NCBI RefSeq assembly: GCF_910592395.1
Contig: NC_088325.1
Span: 11,226,109 to 11,290,108 of the forward strand
DNA: 64,000 nucleotides
Origin: Lineus longissimus
Taxonomy: Eukaryota > Nemertea > Pilidiophora > Heteronemertea > Lineidae
Reading direction: 5' to 3'
The notes under the pieces: generated by a model
Databases searched by the model: none
What the model saw: the letters and a program-made list of their open reading frames with translations, nothing else
What the model was told of the DNA's origin: nothing
Made by a program: the position numbers and the translations under genes
Part shown: piece after piece, positions 1 through 13,216 of the stretch
Numbering within the stretch: position 1 is the stretch's first letter
Layout of the letters: each line of letters starts with the position of its first letter

Positions 1-1268
1 ATGCATTTGAAAATCGAAAAAACTAACGTGAATGGTCTCCGTTCGACTGTGGAATTAACGTTGAGAGTTGATTCGGATTGGTAGTTATAAGTCAATTATC
101 GACAGTTCTTGCAGCTTCACTGTGACAAAATCTGTGGAATACATATTGAAAAAATTGCACTTAATGGTACTGGAATCAATTAAACTGCACTTGTTCGAAT
201 ATCCAACAAAAGTGTGTCCCTAACTTCCACTCTTATATACCACTTACTAGAAATCAAAGGCGGAACAAAATCATGTGCTTCATAGGCTTCGAAACGGCAG
301 CTTAATTAACCCAAGCCTCTCTTGATTCATGGAGTAGTAGGGAATCTGTAAAGCGGAATCAAGGATGTTGGATTTAGCTTCGAAGTCTTCGCAGATGAGC
401 AAAGGTTCTACTCCGGATTTACACTCTGATGATTGGAGCTCCATCGATTTGTCAGTGCATTTTTTGGGCACAATCGTCAACGCGGATTAATCTTTGTTGA
501 TCCCCTTGGTCTGTATTGACAAAAGGAACAACTTGACCGGGAAATTCGCCCACCACTAATATCCTGTTGGCTTTCCAGTTTCCTTAGGTTTTTAACGAGC
601 TGAATTGTTATGTGTTCTAGACGGGAAAAAAATTGCTCGATCAAGAGAAGGAACACCCTACTCAAATGGTCATCTCCGGTTTACCTAAAGTCCACTCAAG
701 CTCTTTAAGACCTAATCGATTGGCTAGCCGCTCTGCAATTATTGCGGGTTATTGGATTACTGAAAACACAGCAAAGTCAGCGTTTTTATATTCATTGCAA
801 CGCTAAAGGAAATTTGTCAACACGTTCCAATCTCCGTTTCTGCTGAAAATAAAACACTGATTGGTAATCAGCCAATCGGAATTCAACAGACGGATGTTTT
901 TGATCTCGTGTCCGGCGCCGCTCTGGCTATTTTCAACACATTTGGGTCGTTTCCCTGTGTGACACGTGGTTAGTTTTTAACCAACTAGGGTCGTTCTCAT
1001 GGAAATCACAAGTTCTCCAAATCCTTTCAACAGGTAGAATTTAGCGTCGACGAAATTAATTATGCAAATCGAGTGCGCTTTCATATTATGACGTATGGCT
1101 CCGTATAGGATAGAGACTGGTGTCAATTTGGATCCGGTACCACACGATAAAAATGGCGCCAGATACGAAGTACCCGGATCAAATGATGTAGGGACGTTGG
1201 ACCAGCCGCTGCTACGCATCCAAAACGCGCTTCAGCCGCAGTTACGGATCCGGCGGCCGAGAGCAGAT
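1..1268. other. Upstream flank of the dopamine receptor gene
   Basis: I see no gene here apart from an in-frame N-terminal extension of the receptor reading frame, which opens at an ATG at 1095. Short ORFs on the - strand are isolated and resemble nothing I recognise. The promoter and 5' UTR of the receptor must lie here or further upstream, but I cannot point to a convincing TATA box or initiator. Positions 1115-1220 are repeated in degenerate form at 1805-1915, so part of this flank belongs to a duplicated segment. Confidence 0.5.
1115..1220 (+). repeat. Exon 1-proximal segment, copy A of a local duplication
   Basis: Segment 1115-1220 aligns to 1805-1915 at roughly 70-75% by eye. Shared blocks include CAGACTGGT/GAGACTGGT, ATGG(C/A)GCCA, GATCAAATGATG and AGCCGCTGCT. 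It covers most of the N-terminal extension encoded between the ATG at 1095 and the preferred ATG at 1269. Confidence 0.65.
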
Positions 1269-1700
1269 ATGGCGATGAATTTCACAAATATTACGGGTGG
1301 CCCTAGAACAAGCACTAGCCCCACCACGGCGGTGCCGGGCTACATTAACGGCCTGATGGTGGACCCGAGTCTGGCCCTAGGCCTTGACACAAATGATACA
1401 ATGACCCCTGGAAATTATAGCATTTATGACAACTTGACTATTTGCGAGTGGAACGACACGTCTTGTCTGAATTCCACAAATACGACAAATACGTCACCGG
1501 AACCGGATATAGAACGCCGATACTGGGCGTTGATACTTTTTATATTTCCAGTGTTCACGATATTCGGGAATGTATTAGTCGTATTAAGTGTATATAGGGA
1601 AAGAACTTTACAAACAGTGACGAATTATTTTATAGTTTCTCTTGCAATTGCCGATATCTTCGTCGCCTCCCTTGTCATGCCGATAGCCATATATTTTGAG
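1269..1700 (+). CDS. D2-like dopamine receptor, coding exon 1 (N-terminus, TM1, TM2)
   Basis: This exon encodes residues 1-144 of a class A amine GPCR that would couple extracellular dopamine to Gi/o at the plasma membrane. The first 80 residues form an extracellular tail with no signal peptide and many N-glycosylation sequons (NFT, NIT, NDT, NYS, NLT, NST and others). TM1 follows (about 86-108), with the conserved Asn in GNVLVV at residue 101. TM2 follows (about 119-143), with SLAIAD carrying Asp129. The exon stops after GAG at 1700 at a strong donor, GTAAGT, in phase 0. I chose the ATG at 1269 because it has G at -3 and +4. An in-frame ATG at 1095 would add 58 residues, but it has a poorer context and lies in a segment that is also duplicated inside intron 1. 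Assignment to the D2-like group rests on exons 2-4. Confidence 0.88.
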
Positions 1701-1804
1701 GTAAGTTATTTTTCCATTATAACTATATGCGTATATATAAATATATTCCATTATATTTTTCCATTATATATTTAATTATCCATTTAGTTATATAAGTATA
1801 AGAA

Positions 1805-1915
1805 ACAGACTGGTAGTGTCAAGTCGGATAATGTAACACTTGATGAATATGGAGCCACATGTACCAAGTATCCTGATCAAATGATGATGTGTTGTTGGAC
1901 TAGCCGCTGCTGTAT
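1805..1915 (+). repeat. Copy B of the exon 1-proximal segment, inside intron 1
   Basis: This is the second copy of the segment at 1115-1220, in the same orientation, about 690 bp downstream and 105 bp past the exon 1 donor. Small indels destroy any shared reading frame, so this copy is unlikely to be coding. Confidence 0.65.
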
Positions 1916-3451
1916 ATTTCATAGGAAATCCGTTAAACACATCGCCAACATCTTCAAACTTGGAAGCTCTGTCCTGTATAGGCGAGGATCCGGTTTACAC
2001 TAATTGTATCATTTTGTGTTGATGTTTTTTTTCCTTTCAGATACTTTAATTGAGTCCCGGAATGCACGTTTATCCCGGAAATTTGCCTACACATCCCTAA
2101 TCCGATTTTTCACATTTTTTCACATGTTTCAGGTTGTTTCCTTCCATTACTAAACGCTCCCAAACACGCCAACACAAGCTCTTATTTTCTACGAGAATAA
2201 TGCTCTTTGCCATTTGTACATAATCAGTCGGCTCATGTGCATTCATAGAAATATGCATGGTGCGCGATACAGAAGGAGGGATTTTTTAAGTATAAGTATT
2301 TTACGGTGGTTTTAAGGAGAACCTCATGTTGTCTGCATCCGAACGTCATACATGTGACTTTATGGAAGTTTACACTCCGTTAAGAAATATAGCAAAAGAG
2401 TGACACTTTTGGTCAACTTTCAATCAATATCGAAGTATAGTCAACGTACTTCTTAGTTAAGATCTTAATTAAAAATCATACAGGAATTTTGGAAAAAAAC
2501 TATACACGATCATGCACACGAAATCATTTAAGAAGCGTATTTTTCTTATTTTCGGCCTTGGGAAAGACAGTAACTGACAAGAATGTGGTGAATATTGCAT
2601 TAAGAGGACTACCATTTCCAGGATGTGCAGAAAATGATATAAGTGTCTCGAAAACTCTCCAATCCTAAAGATTTTCAACTGTAAGGAACTTGCATTGAAT
2701 ACGTTATTCAGAGCATCGCAGGCGACTCCCAATGCCGGATGTCCAAAAATAGGTCAGAGTCAAAGGAAACATCCCGATTAATCATAAAGAGTGTATGTCT
2801 AATAACTGTTATTGCTTGTATGGCTATCACCGCAACCGGCTTCGCACGAATGATAGTGTACTGGTGCACCAGAACTGACGGTAAATACCGCATCGTTGGC
2901 CGGATGTCCCGGCGGAAATAGGCCGTAGCCTTAGGAAAACGTCGTAAATACTTATTGTTGTCATTCTCGCTATTGTGGCTTCAGTGATCTTGGACTGTGC
3001 TTGTAAATAAGACCAGCCGCCGCGGGATTGCGTTAAATCACCGTAACCCCTGGAAACCCCGAAAGCGACGGGGTGTCGGCTGGAGAACACGCGCGTGTTG
3101 TTAGCCTCATTCTATCGAAAGAGAGAGCAGAATCAATGAGCCAATTTGCTATTAATTTTTTATGCCACTAACAATTTGTAGAAATCTGCAACCACAATGG
3201 GCATTGTCAAGCACGCGTCAATCAATGCTGGTATTGTCCATTGGCTATCTTAATTGGTCTGCCTCGCATTTGAAGGGATGCAGCGTCTCGGACGGGCTGG
3301 GGATTTATAGGTTCATGACGTGTGGTTCCAGTTCCCCCAGAATGGTCGATTTGCTAGTCAGTCGAGCTTAAAGAAGCAACTAGGAGACACGCTGATTTCG
3401 ATTAGGAATTGTAATCACGTTCAACAGTACCCACAGGTGATCAGTAGTTGT

Positions 3452-3464
3452 GGGGGGGGGGGGG
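3452..3464 (+). repeat. Poly-G tract
   Basis: An uninterrupted run of 13 G lies in intron 1. It may form a G-rich structure or be an unstable mononucleotide repeat. Confidence 0.9.
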
Positions 3465-6400
3465 CAATATATCTCTGACCTGTCGACTAACCAATCTCAA
3501 CAGTAAACCTCGTCGCGAATACGTATTGCAATGCAAATTGGTCAATCGCTATACAACAACACACATTCTAAAGAGTGACTTACTTCGCACTACTTCATCG
3601 GGAGTCACACGATTTACTATTTGTCAGTAGCCCCTCCATCAACCCAAATCTAACTATAGGCGGAGACACGATTTGGTGCGCTCCACTACGTTTTGGAGCC
3701 GTATACAAGTTTAGTAACCTGCTCGTTTCTACAACTTCGTGTAATGGCACAGATGATATTGGGAGATTCAGGGTTAACGGCCCTTAAGAGTCGTCCCTAA
3801 TACTGTTTGTACAGATCGCGGAGCGAAATAATCACACACGTCGAACCATATCAATCCACATTACCAAACCCAGCTTTTCAAAGTCACAGAGTACACAATG
3901 CCGAAGCTATATCTACCAATACCCCTTGGTGTTAGACGGCTTCTCGTCCCCAATACAGGAAATTAGCGGCAGCGACAACAAATCATTGACATGGTTAGCT
4001 CAATATTCCTTTGCCTCGAGAATCCACCAAGGATGCCTTGGAAATGCATGCGGTGTGCACAGCGACGTACACTGAATGCACAAAGATATTTCAGCAAGTT
4101 AACTTGAACTAGTCTGCAATATGCGCCGAGTCTTTTCACTCTACCCATCCACCTACACGTGTAACACTAATGCATTTCTTCCTATGTACGATGCACAGTT
4201 GTATTTTTATAGCGAAGTAAGGATGCAATTAGCTTGATGTGTTGACGACTCTAGCCTTAATGCCAGCATTGTGATGGTAGAAGATTTGCGGTTAAGAAGC
4301 TTCCAACCTCGTGTTAGTAAGCTTTTAGTAGAGTTTACCATTTATCTTCACAAATGGTATAAGAAGCACAATCCGCCTTGTAAGTACGTATAGGGTACAT
4401 GTAACCGGTGTTGAGAAATACTAACTGGATAACTTCATCTTAGATACAAGCTCCAATCACTGGCCAAACTTTCATGAAACCGAAAAGCAAATTATCTGAT
4501 CTCACTCTCGATTTTTAGTAAAAAAAGAAGGCTATTGACACGACCTACATGACATTTACCCTTTCAGCCCTATTAGAGACTTGGGAGTTGCCACTTCATC
4601 GACTTGTTCCGAAACGGTGGAGAACAATTGTGTCAAATACAGCCTATGGAGCGATAGAAAAATACACTTGCTGCCTTACCTTTCACCCTGTATTACTTAG
4701 TGAACCGAATGATGTCAAAAGACTAATGCAGCCTTGACGTGTTCAGTTCTCTTGTCCATCAAACCCAATATAAAGCCAACCAATGCTTGTCCTTCTCCTC
4801 GGCCAATCCTCTGCAACTTAATCAAGGCAACATTGACATCTTGACCTCGGAGGAAGAAGCTGGTTGGGATATAATTATCTCGCCTTTTGTATGCAGAGAT
4901 TCGTAGGATGTTATTAACCAGAAAACAATCCGCCAAGGTCGCTCCTATTTTGGGTACTGATCCATTCGTCACGGCCTTGATGGCTATCTCGTGTATCGTA
5001 GAAATACAGAAGTTCTCTACTCTTGAAGAGAAAAGGCCAATCGGTATGTTGATAATGTTAAAGTCATATCTTTTTCTGATTTCCGCGTAATGTATCGTAG
5101 TTTCCAGCCTTCAGCAGCGATTTGTTCCGTTCGACGAAAGTGATAGGTCAGACGGGTTCTTCTCTAGATCTATGACGCCCGAAAGACCATGTAATTGGCT
5201 TCTGCATGGTTATTTCAGTTGAAGTTCGAAAGTTAAACTATATCACATGTCTACGCATTCTTTTCCCCCTAAAATGACTATACGCCTTCATGATTCAGAC
5301 TCGTTTGTCACTAAACTCGGTTCTTTTTTATGGCAGAGATAGAGTTTGCCACGGCTGTTGATCCTTATCATTTTTTATACCCGCATGTAAAATACCCCAT
5401 ATAAAACAAACCTAGCCTTTTTGCTACATTTTTAAATGCACAGGAAAAGTGCACCTTCGACAATACCTTGGTTTATCTCAGCATCAATAAAGTTTATGCG
5501 ACCCCGGTTTAGTGGGAGCGCGTCTGACGGTAGCAACACTAAGAATCGCAGGAACATGAACCCGCCATTAATAATAGATCCTATGTCATTAGTGACAGGT
5601 TCCAACATGTGATCCAGTGTCTCTCTTTATATTGGTCACCCCTCCTTTTCATCATCAATGTCTCATCTTTCCATAATTGGCCCGAACCATCAAGGTGTCA
5701 ACTTGATGACGAATTTTCCTGCATGTCCTCTTTATCACCCGAGTAACCTTATCCATGTCGTGGAATTGAACCACGGCCGAATCGGAAACCGTTATCATTA
5801 ACGGCAACAGCAACATGGATGTTTACTTACAATCACTTATCAATGCCGGCGGTCGCCCAAAGTAAGGGTAACTTTATATCTCCTAATCAGTATTACACCG
5901 TCTAGTTCGAGTCTCCAAGGGTCTGGTTTATCATTAGTGACAATAACATCTTAGGAGCTGCGATAAAGCTATAGATAGGCAGACTTAGGACAAAGCTTGG
6001 CGTGAAGAGAACACTTTGGGCTCTTGACATGAATCATGGACAGACGAGAAAATAGCATGGCTGTATGATATACTCGACTCTTCGCCAGTTACTTTTGAAA
6101 TAATTCAGGGTGTAAACGAGAACAGTTTAATGTGTTTCCTAGAAGCTGTACGAGCTGATTCTCTTGGGTGAACGTTATTCATTCATGGCCAATTGTAAGA
6201 CAAATTAATATTGTTGTCTATAATTTTGATTAGCAACTGCAGGATTTAAGCATGTAATGATATCACATGATCGTCGATAGTGATTACTAAAGCTCATTAA
6301 GTCTACGCAGAATTTTTTTAAAAGACCAGGAAAGATGCCAAAACATATATGAACATAATTTGTGATTGGTCGAGGCTTTTCTAAAGCGACGTGTCTGTCG

Positions 6401-7762
6401 TCCGTCATCCTTGGGTAACGCACAAAACAGTGTCCTGTTTCCTTACCACTTTAACATGAAACTTGGTAGACGTGATTCCCTAGGTCAGGTGGCTTTTGAC
6501 TATGAAGTTTGGTCCGGCCTCATTTTTTAGTTGACCACCAGGGGGCCAAAACTCGGAAATTTAAAGTGCAACATCTCGCTTATTATTGATCAGTTTTTCA
6601 TACAATGTTATGGTAGGTGCTTCTGAAGGATACCTCACAAATCACACGAGTTTTTTTGCTCACCTGTTTTTAAGGTAACATAATTCAAATGAAATACAAG
6701 TGTGTCCATAGAACGCTGCAGAAGTGCATGTATGCGCAGTGCCGAAGTGCAGTTATTATTTTCACACGAAATCGCTGTAACTTGACCTTTATGGCATTTG
6801 TACAGTCTTACACAACGGCATAAATGACATTTCTATGCAGTACACAATTGAAAAATTTATTTTTTTTATCGAACGGATGAGTAGGCACTGAATAATTATG
6901 CTTGTCATGATATTACAAAAGATAACCGTAAAGAAATTGTCGGAAACAAGACACACCTTTCGTTATCGACGCTGGTTTGACATTTGCGCTAAAAATATTC
7001 ATTGCAAGAACTTTGCAAAGTCAACACGGACACAAATCAGGAAAAAAGAACATCATAGGTTGGGTTCGACTCATAAGAACCATACATATTATCGATCAAA
7101 CTCACAAAAGGCGTATATTAAATGCAGTATCGATTCTTTATGGCAAAAATAGCTACTAGTAGCCACATTGTTTACTTTGATGGGTTTACAATATATTGAT
7201 CTGATTGACGTAATGAAAGTGTAACACAAAGTTACGTTACACAGCATGTATCGACAATGTCGTTAAGAAACTGTTCCACGAAGATCATAGCGTTTACAAC
7301 ATTGATTGATGCCGTAAGTAACCAGTATGCATGTATATACTATACCTGCAGACGTATAAGGTCAGTTTTGCATTCATAAATTCTGGCCTTTTTACACTCT
7401 CATGACACTATATGAATCAATGGGCAAGCTTTCTATAGCTGTGGTTGCTAGAGGTCCCATATCGAATGGCAAATTATGACGCCCATAAGATAGTAAAAAA
7501 TGGAAGGATTTATGAATGCGAAACTGATCGACCTTTTAGCTTAAAGGCGGCGGAAAGAATATAATGTTGACTCTTGTCCCAAATGAATCCGTTATTCTCG
7601 AATAAAACATTTTGTAAGAAGTCAACAATATACTACATTGTACCTTAGCAAAGAATTAGAGACAAACTTTTATTAAACTATATCTGTTTTAACCTACGTG
7701 GTGCATGTAACTCAAACTTGTCAAAAAGTAGTGCCATTGCTTTTGCGTGAAAAGATCATAGC

Positions 7763-8233
7763 GAGTTTCCGCATCGCTTACGATTACGATTACGATTTGT
7801 GTTTGACGTCATCGAGATTTTTGGTGCTACGTCATCCCCAGCGAAATCGTCGATGGTATTTTCGTCTCGTTCTTACGAGGATTCCGGCTGATCTTCGTAA
7901 GTCGAAAAACGATTGCATGGATTAGCGAAAAGCCTATTTTCCACGCTACATATCAAATTCAAGGTGAAATATTCATTGAAGAATACTTTAGAACATATCT
8001 GTCAAACAAAGGAACTGCATTTAATGTGATCAACGGCGATTTTGATCATGTCTTAGCGCCGAGAAAAGTGCACCCAGAGCAAGAGAGCAGAGAATAGGGC
8101 CTATACTACAGTACACCAAATCGTTGGTGTGAATGCGGAAACAAAATTTCTGGTTCATGCCGGTTTTGAGAGTATTACGATTACGACTTTGAAACCGAAA
8201 TCGTAATCGTAATCGTAACCGATGCAGAAACTC
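7763..8233. mobile_element. MITE-like inverted-repeat element (471 bp)
   Basis: Two 36-bp arms, 7763-7798 and 8198-8233, are reverse complements with about 34 of 36 matches. Each begins GAGTTTC(C/T)GCATCG and runs into a triplicated TTACGA hexamer. The interior has no transposase. High arm identity, small size and lack of coding potential point to a young non-autonomous DNA element. The superfamily is unknown because I see no clear target duplication. Confidence 0.6.
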
Positions 8234-10065
8234 CATAATGCCACAAAGTCACGTCCGAATAGCACGGAACTGTGGCTTCTGCGAAATACTATCTGCCATG
8301 CCATTAAATTATAATGAACTGACTTAGCGAAGAAACTAATTCGAAAATTAAAGATCAAAAGGGCACCGAAAAAGCTTTGAAAGCAATTAGTAAAATGGAA
8401 AGTTGCTGATCTACTATAAACAGGCTCAAAAGCGAATTTAGACGGGTGAGATTCTTTTCCTCGTCGGAGAGCAAATATTTCTCAGTATGCCTCTTCGCAG
8501 AGAACAAATTACTATAATCTGTGACAAAACTTATGTTTTTGGCGAGGGCCTCCAGACCTTCCTCGTTTCTAAGATGTTACCTTCTCGGCGCTCGGACATG
8601 TTGGAGGGAGAGTTGCCGCCCTACATTTTCTGCACAATCAGCTGAGGGGGATTAAGAATGATGAAATATACATTGGCCATCTTTGAAAACGTCAAGGTGT
8701 GTGGCCAACTTTGATCATATAGAATCAATAAAATCACCCCTTAGCATCGCAACATTAAAATGCTCTAATGACTTCAATATTGATTAAATTCCAACGACTT
8801 TCAATGAAAGTTTTCAGGCATGTCTCAAAAGCACCGAATATTCTCGTTCAAATCGCCCTTAAATGCATATCAAGGTCATAATCAATAAATTGCCAGCTCG
8901 TTAGTCTCAGCGACTCATTAATTGGTTAACCGTGAAATCACCGCCTCCGTGTCCTATTATCTTAATGATCTCATAACCAGGGAGGATATCGACGTGTGAT
9001 CTGGATGCTAAGACTGGCTGTTGCGAGGTTACATCGGTAAGGTTATGCAAGATAAAGATGACATTGAGACACACGACTTCCATACAGTCCTCCGTCACTA
9101 ACCAATGCTAATTGTAGCGCGACTCTAACATAGTGTAAACCACGCGACAATTGATCAAGCGGTATACCTACGTCTATCTTGAGATGTTTGACCTGGGTAT
9201 CCAGCTCGCTGTCCCCGCTGGCTTCAGACTCAGCAATAGCAAGTTATGCTATAGCTACCATTAACTTCCAATCACAGCCACCCAAGGTACCCAATTGATG
9301 GAATGAAATAAGGGTTAAGTAATTTAAATCTTTCGCTACGCGCCTTTACGGGAAGCAAACAAATTCAGTTTGAACACGATTTTCAATCAGGATAATTATT
9401 GCTACATGAAAGGGTTCTTTTGAGCTCGTATTGGTATCACGATGATGCAGCTGCGGAACGGCCTTGATAAAGATTTTGATGTTTAGTATTCCCAGAAGGT
9501 TTCTGCAGCCATTTCGAAATTGCATTCAAGTTCTCTACAAGTTTTGCATCGTTTTTTTAATAGAGGCGCTTACCATTTACAGTTTACGTTATTTTGTCCC
9601 TTACATAGTATTCAACAGACCTTAGGCCTTGCCCAAAACACGGTCTATTGTATCAAACCAAAGCCCGTTCGCACCTTGGGAATACATTCCAATTATTCTA
9701 CAGTCTTATCTAAGTGTCATCGGGGCGAATCTTGATAACATCGACCCCCGTCAAAAAACGTCTTGCATGGTGGTCGATATACCTCAACTCGCAAGGGCAC
9801 ATAAATGTAATGCACCTTTTCTCGGTGCCGTTGAGATAGTTGTACGCCTATATATATTTATCACAAGTCCCGATCCATCATGAGATATCACGGCGGGTGG
9901 ATATCCGCTTAACGATGAATTCCACCTGCGATCGACTATGTTCTAATTAGTTGTATTCGGACAAGCTTTTCTGTGTAACTAAAATAGTCATAATGCCCAT
10001 ACTCATAATTTGTAGTGATAAAACACTAATGATGGACTTGAATAGCCACTACCCTTCCACATATT

Positions 10066-10082
10066 ATATATATATATATATA
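10066..10082. repeat. (TA)n microsatellite
   Basis: A run of about eight TA units lies within intron 1. Confidence 0.9.
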
Positions 10083-12831
10083 GCATTTATTTGATCCGAT
10101 GTCCGCACATGAATGAAACCATAGATCTCTCTCGCGTCGGCGAACAACGCTCAGATAAGCCATGCCAAGTTTAATATTCCTGAGCTAAACGACCACGTAT
10201 CCAATTTGGAAGACCATCGTATTGACTGGTGTGGCTGCGAAAATAGAGCTCATCATTAAAATTGAATCCTAGTTGTATGGGTATGTGATCATGATGATAA
10301 AGCGTCTAATCTATGCTTCGAGGTGAGTAACTGCTTCTTCTTCATTCGTAAGACGGCCACTCCCCGATTTGTGGATAAATTCAGCTGTTCTTCATGCTGT
10401 TTTTTCCTCATAAAGCTAGTTATGTAGGGGGGTAAAGGCCAATCGTCGTTCCTGACGATTGCCAATCTGGTATGCCCCCGCCCCCTCCTCAAAAAAACTA
10501 CGCTCGGCTCTACCAGTTTGAAGTAATCGACAATTCAACCCATCGAACTTTGGACTCCTCTTGAGAGCCTCCAGTGGCCAAAACCATCAGTGTCTCGCTA
10601 TACACGCATCGATTTGGCCAAAACTTTTGTCATCTCCATTAGCCGTTTCCTCTGAAGTCAAGACGCCTTTCTATACATGCTTCCCGAAATTGATGGCTTG
10701 CATTGGAACTAACTTTTTCCCCCTCGTCCGTCATTAAAGGCATTCAAGTGTGTTGGTCAACCATGACTATCTCCTTTGTCCCTCCACCATAAGGCATAGT
10801 TTCCCCTTATGACATCACTATTTCGGACACTCGGCGCCCCATTTCTGGAAAGGTGTATAGAGGTCAGCATTTCTGATACACGTGCTTCAATTTCAGGAGA
10901 TAATTAACTATCGAACCATACCGTGGTAGGCGTAAATAAACACTCAGTTCAGCAAACATTCGTTTTGCTTAGTGAATTGGAATCTATTGTATCATTTGTC
11001 TTGAGTTCGAGTAAACCTTCCAAGACAAGTAACCAATGATTACTTTCACACATTCACATTCTCAATTAATTACAACGAAGGAGTAACGACCCTGGCTGCT
11101 GCCCTGGTCCTTCCCACTCATATCAGTACTTTCTGGTTAGAGTCCTTCTTTCTTTTCAAGGCACCATGACCTGGCTTCCCTCTCTGAATACGTTGGCTGT
11201 TTTCATAAGTCTTCGCACTGACCACGGCTGCTCTTCGCGCTGACCACGGCCATACCACTTCGTTGATTTTTCTCTCACAAACTCACCTAGTTCGAACACA
11301 TTATCTTTGTTCTGGGTAAGGTGTATGGCATGGCCTTGCCGGCGAGATGGTCTGCCCAACATTGTAGTTATGCCGCTGTGTACTTGGATGTATGGTGATA
11401 TGACAGATCTACGGATCTTGGTGAATTCCCAGGCACATGGCCGTTGAACAAGCCAAGTCCTAATTGAGTGATGGCGCTCCTGTCGTCAGGTCAGAGATGG
11501 TTTGCGATGGTTCGCTGGTTCGTTGCTTATGCCAACATCAAGAACTTACGACAAGTGAGACATTTTCGCCAAATTTGCCGGCGGGTGTCTTGCGTGATCG
11601 GGTGCATGTTATGAAATATACCCTATCTAAATTTAGTGCCCTTAGAATGAATTAAGTCGGCAAACTGTCAAACAAATTATATTAGAAAATGTTTTTGACA
11701 GGAAAACATGACCTATTGAGGTGATGGAATCTTAAGTATGAGTAATAGACAACAGTGGCCTTGCGTGATTGACCCAATGCTTGACGTGAACCGACGTCTT
11801 CGAGCCCTTAAAATGAAATTAACGCAGCGAACTCGCATAACTTTATGAGACGTTCCTAATTAGGCTACCGGACATGACTAATTGAATCGATTTATTCATC
11901 AGATTGGTTGTGGGCGATTTTCGTGCAGACTACGGATTAAATTTACCTAGTTGAAGGGAATTTCCGAATCATTTAACTTTATGATTGATGAACGAATTGA
12001 GGAAAAGGAACTTCCACGATGATTGATATATTTCGTGTCATCGAGTGTGAACTGAAATTGATTAAACAGAATCCAGAATACAAATATTCAGTTTTCTTAT
12101 CTAAAGATCTGATATTTACTAAGTCCCATTGGACAAAAATTGCTGCCTTTGACATTAAAACAGCTATGAAATATGCATCTGTGTCAAAAAACGTTTCCCA
12201 TTTATCTATTCTTTTCTTAAACATCTTCCACCTTTCTTTACACTCGTGCTCATTTATACTTGTCTTGTTGAAGATATATTTTGTCAATTGTTTGTGAGGA
12301 CTGGTTGTTAACCCTTGCTTTAGTTACGTGCATCAGATTATGAATACTGATTCAGCTTGATACTCAGTTTTGCTTGAATGTTTAGAGTCGAACGGATTGT
12401 GTGTAGGCCTACTATGTGTAGCAGTTATTTTTAAATCAACTCTTAAGAGATAAAACACAACTTCCACTCCTCGACTGACGGTCGACAAGGTGAAAGGCTT
12501 TTATACTTGGCTAGCTCTCAAGAGTCCCCACTGAGGTGATTCATTCACCTATTTGATTGAAGATATGGCTGGTTCAGCTAGGAAACTAATTCATTCTCTG
12601 ATATTATCATTTTTTACAGACAACAACCACATGCGTTTAATTTAAAGCTTGCAAACTGTGTTTTCAGTCTCTAAATGTCACTTCTATCTAATCTGTGGTA
12701 ACTCCTTTGTTTATAGCACAAAATTGGTGCATCCCAACATGGAAGTCTGATCCCTTTGTCAGATCAGTCAAAACCTCCTTAATACTCCACCCACAGAACT
12801 TCAAAACAATAATATTGTATTGTGTATTACT

Positions 12832-13216
12832 GCACCTTTAGAAATAAGGGTGTGTGATCAGCTTCTAAAAAAACAATAAAGGTGTACCCCTTAAGAGCTC
12901 TTTGGTGAAATGAAAAACCATGAATGGTTATTAAGATCCCGAAAAACCTCTAAGGTTTTGTTTTTTTATTCGCTGAAAAACCATCACTGGGTGCATATTT
13001 GTGCTGAAAAACCATCACTGGGTTCATATTTTTGCTGAAAAACCATCACGGGGTGCATACTTGTGCTGAAAAACCATCACTGGGTGCATATTTGTGCTGA
13101 AAAACCATCAAGGGGTGCATATTTGTGCTGAAAAACCATCACAGGGTGCATATTTGTGCTGAAAAACCATTTAAGGCTTTTCAAAAGCTGAACACCTTTA
13201 TTTCTAAGAGTGTGTG
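12832..13216. mobile_element. MITE-like element with an internal tandem array
   Basis: The ends are imperfect inverted repeats of about 35 bp. The left end reads CACCTTTAGAAATAAGGGTG. The reverse complement of the right end reads CTTAGAAATAAAGGTGTTC, and both continue into CAGCTT. A 31-bp tandem array fills the second half. The interior is non-coding. The layout resembles the AAGGTTCTT/GAAAAACC-type minisatellite-bearing elements common in fish and invertebrate genomes, but I did not confirm a family. Confidence 0.6.
12972..13170 (+). repeat. 31-bp tandem repeat, about 6.4 copies
   Basis: Units begin GCTGAAAAACCATCA and continue with GGGTGCATA(T/C)TTGT. They start at 12972, 13003, 13034, 13065, 13096, 13127 and a partial unit at 13158. 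The period is exactly 31 bp, and substitutions are few and scattered. The array lies inside the inverted-repeat element. Confidence 0.92.
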
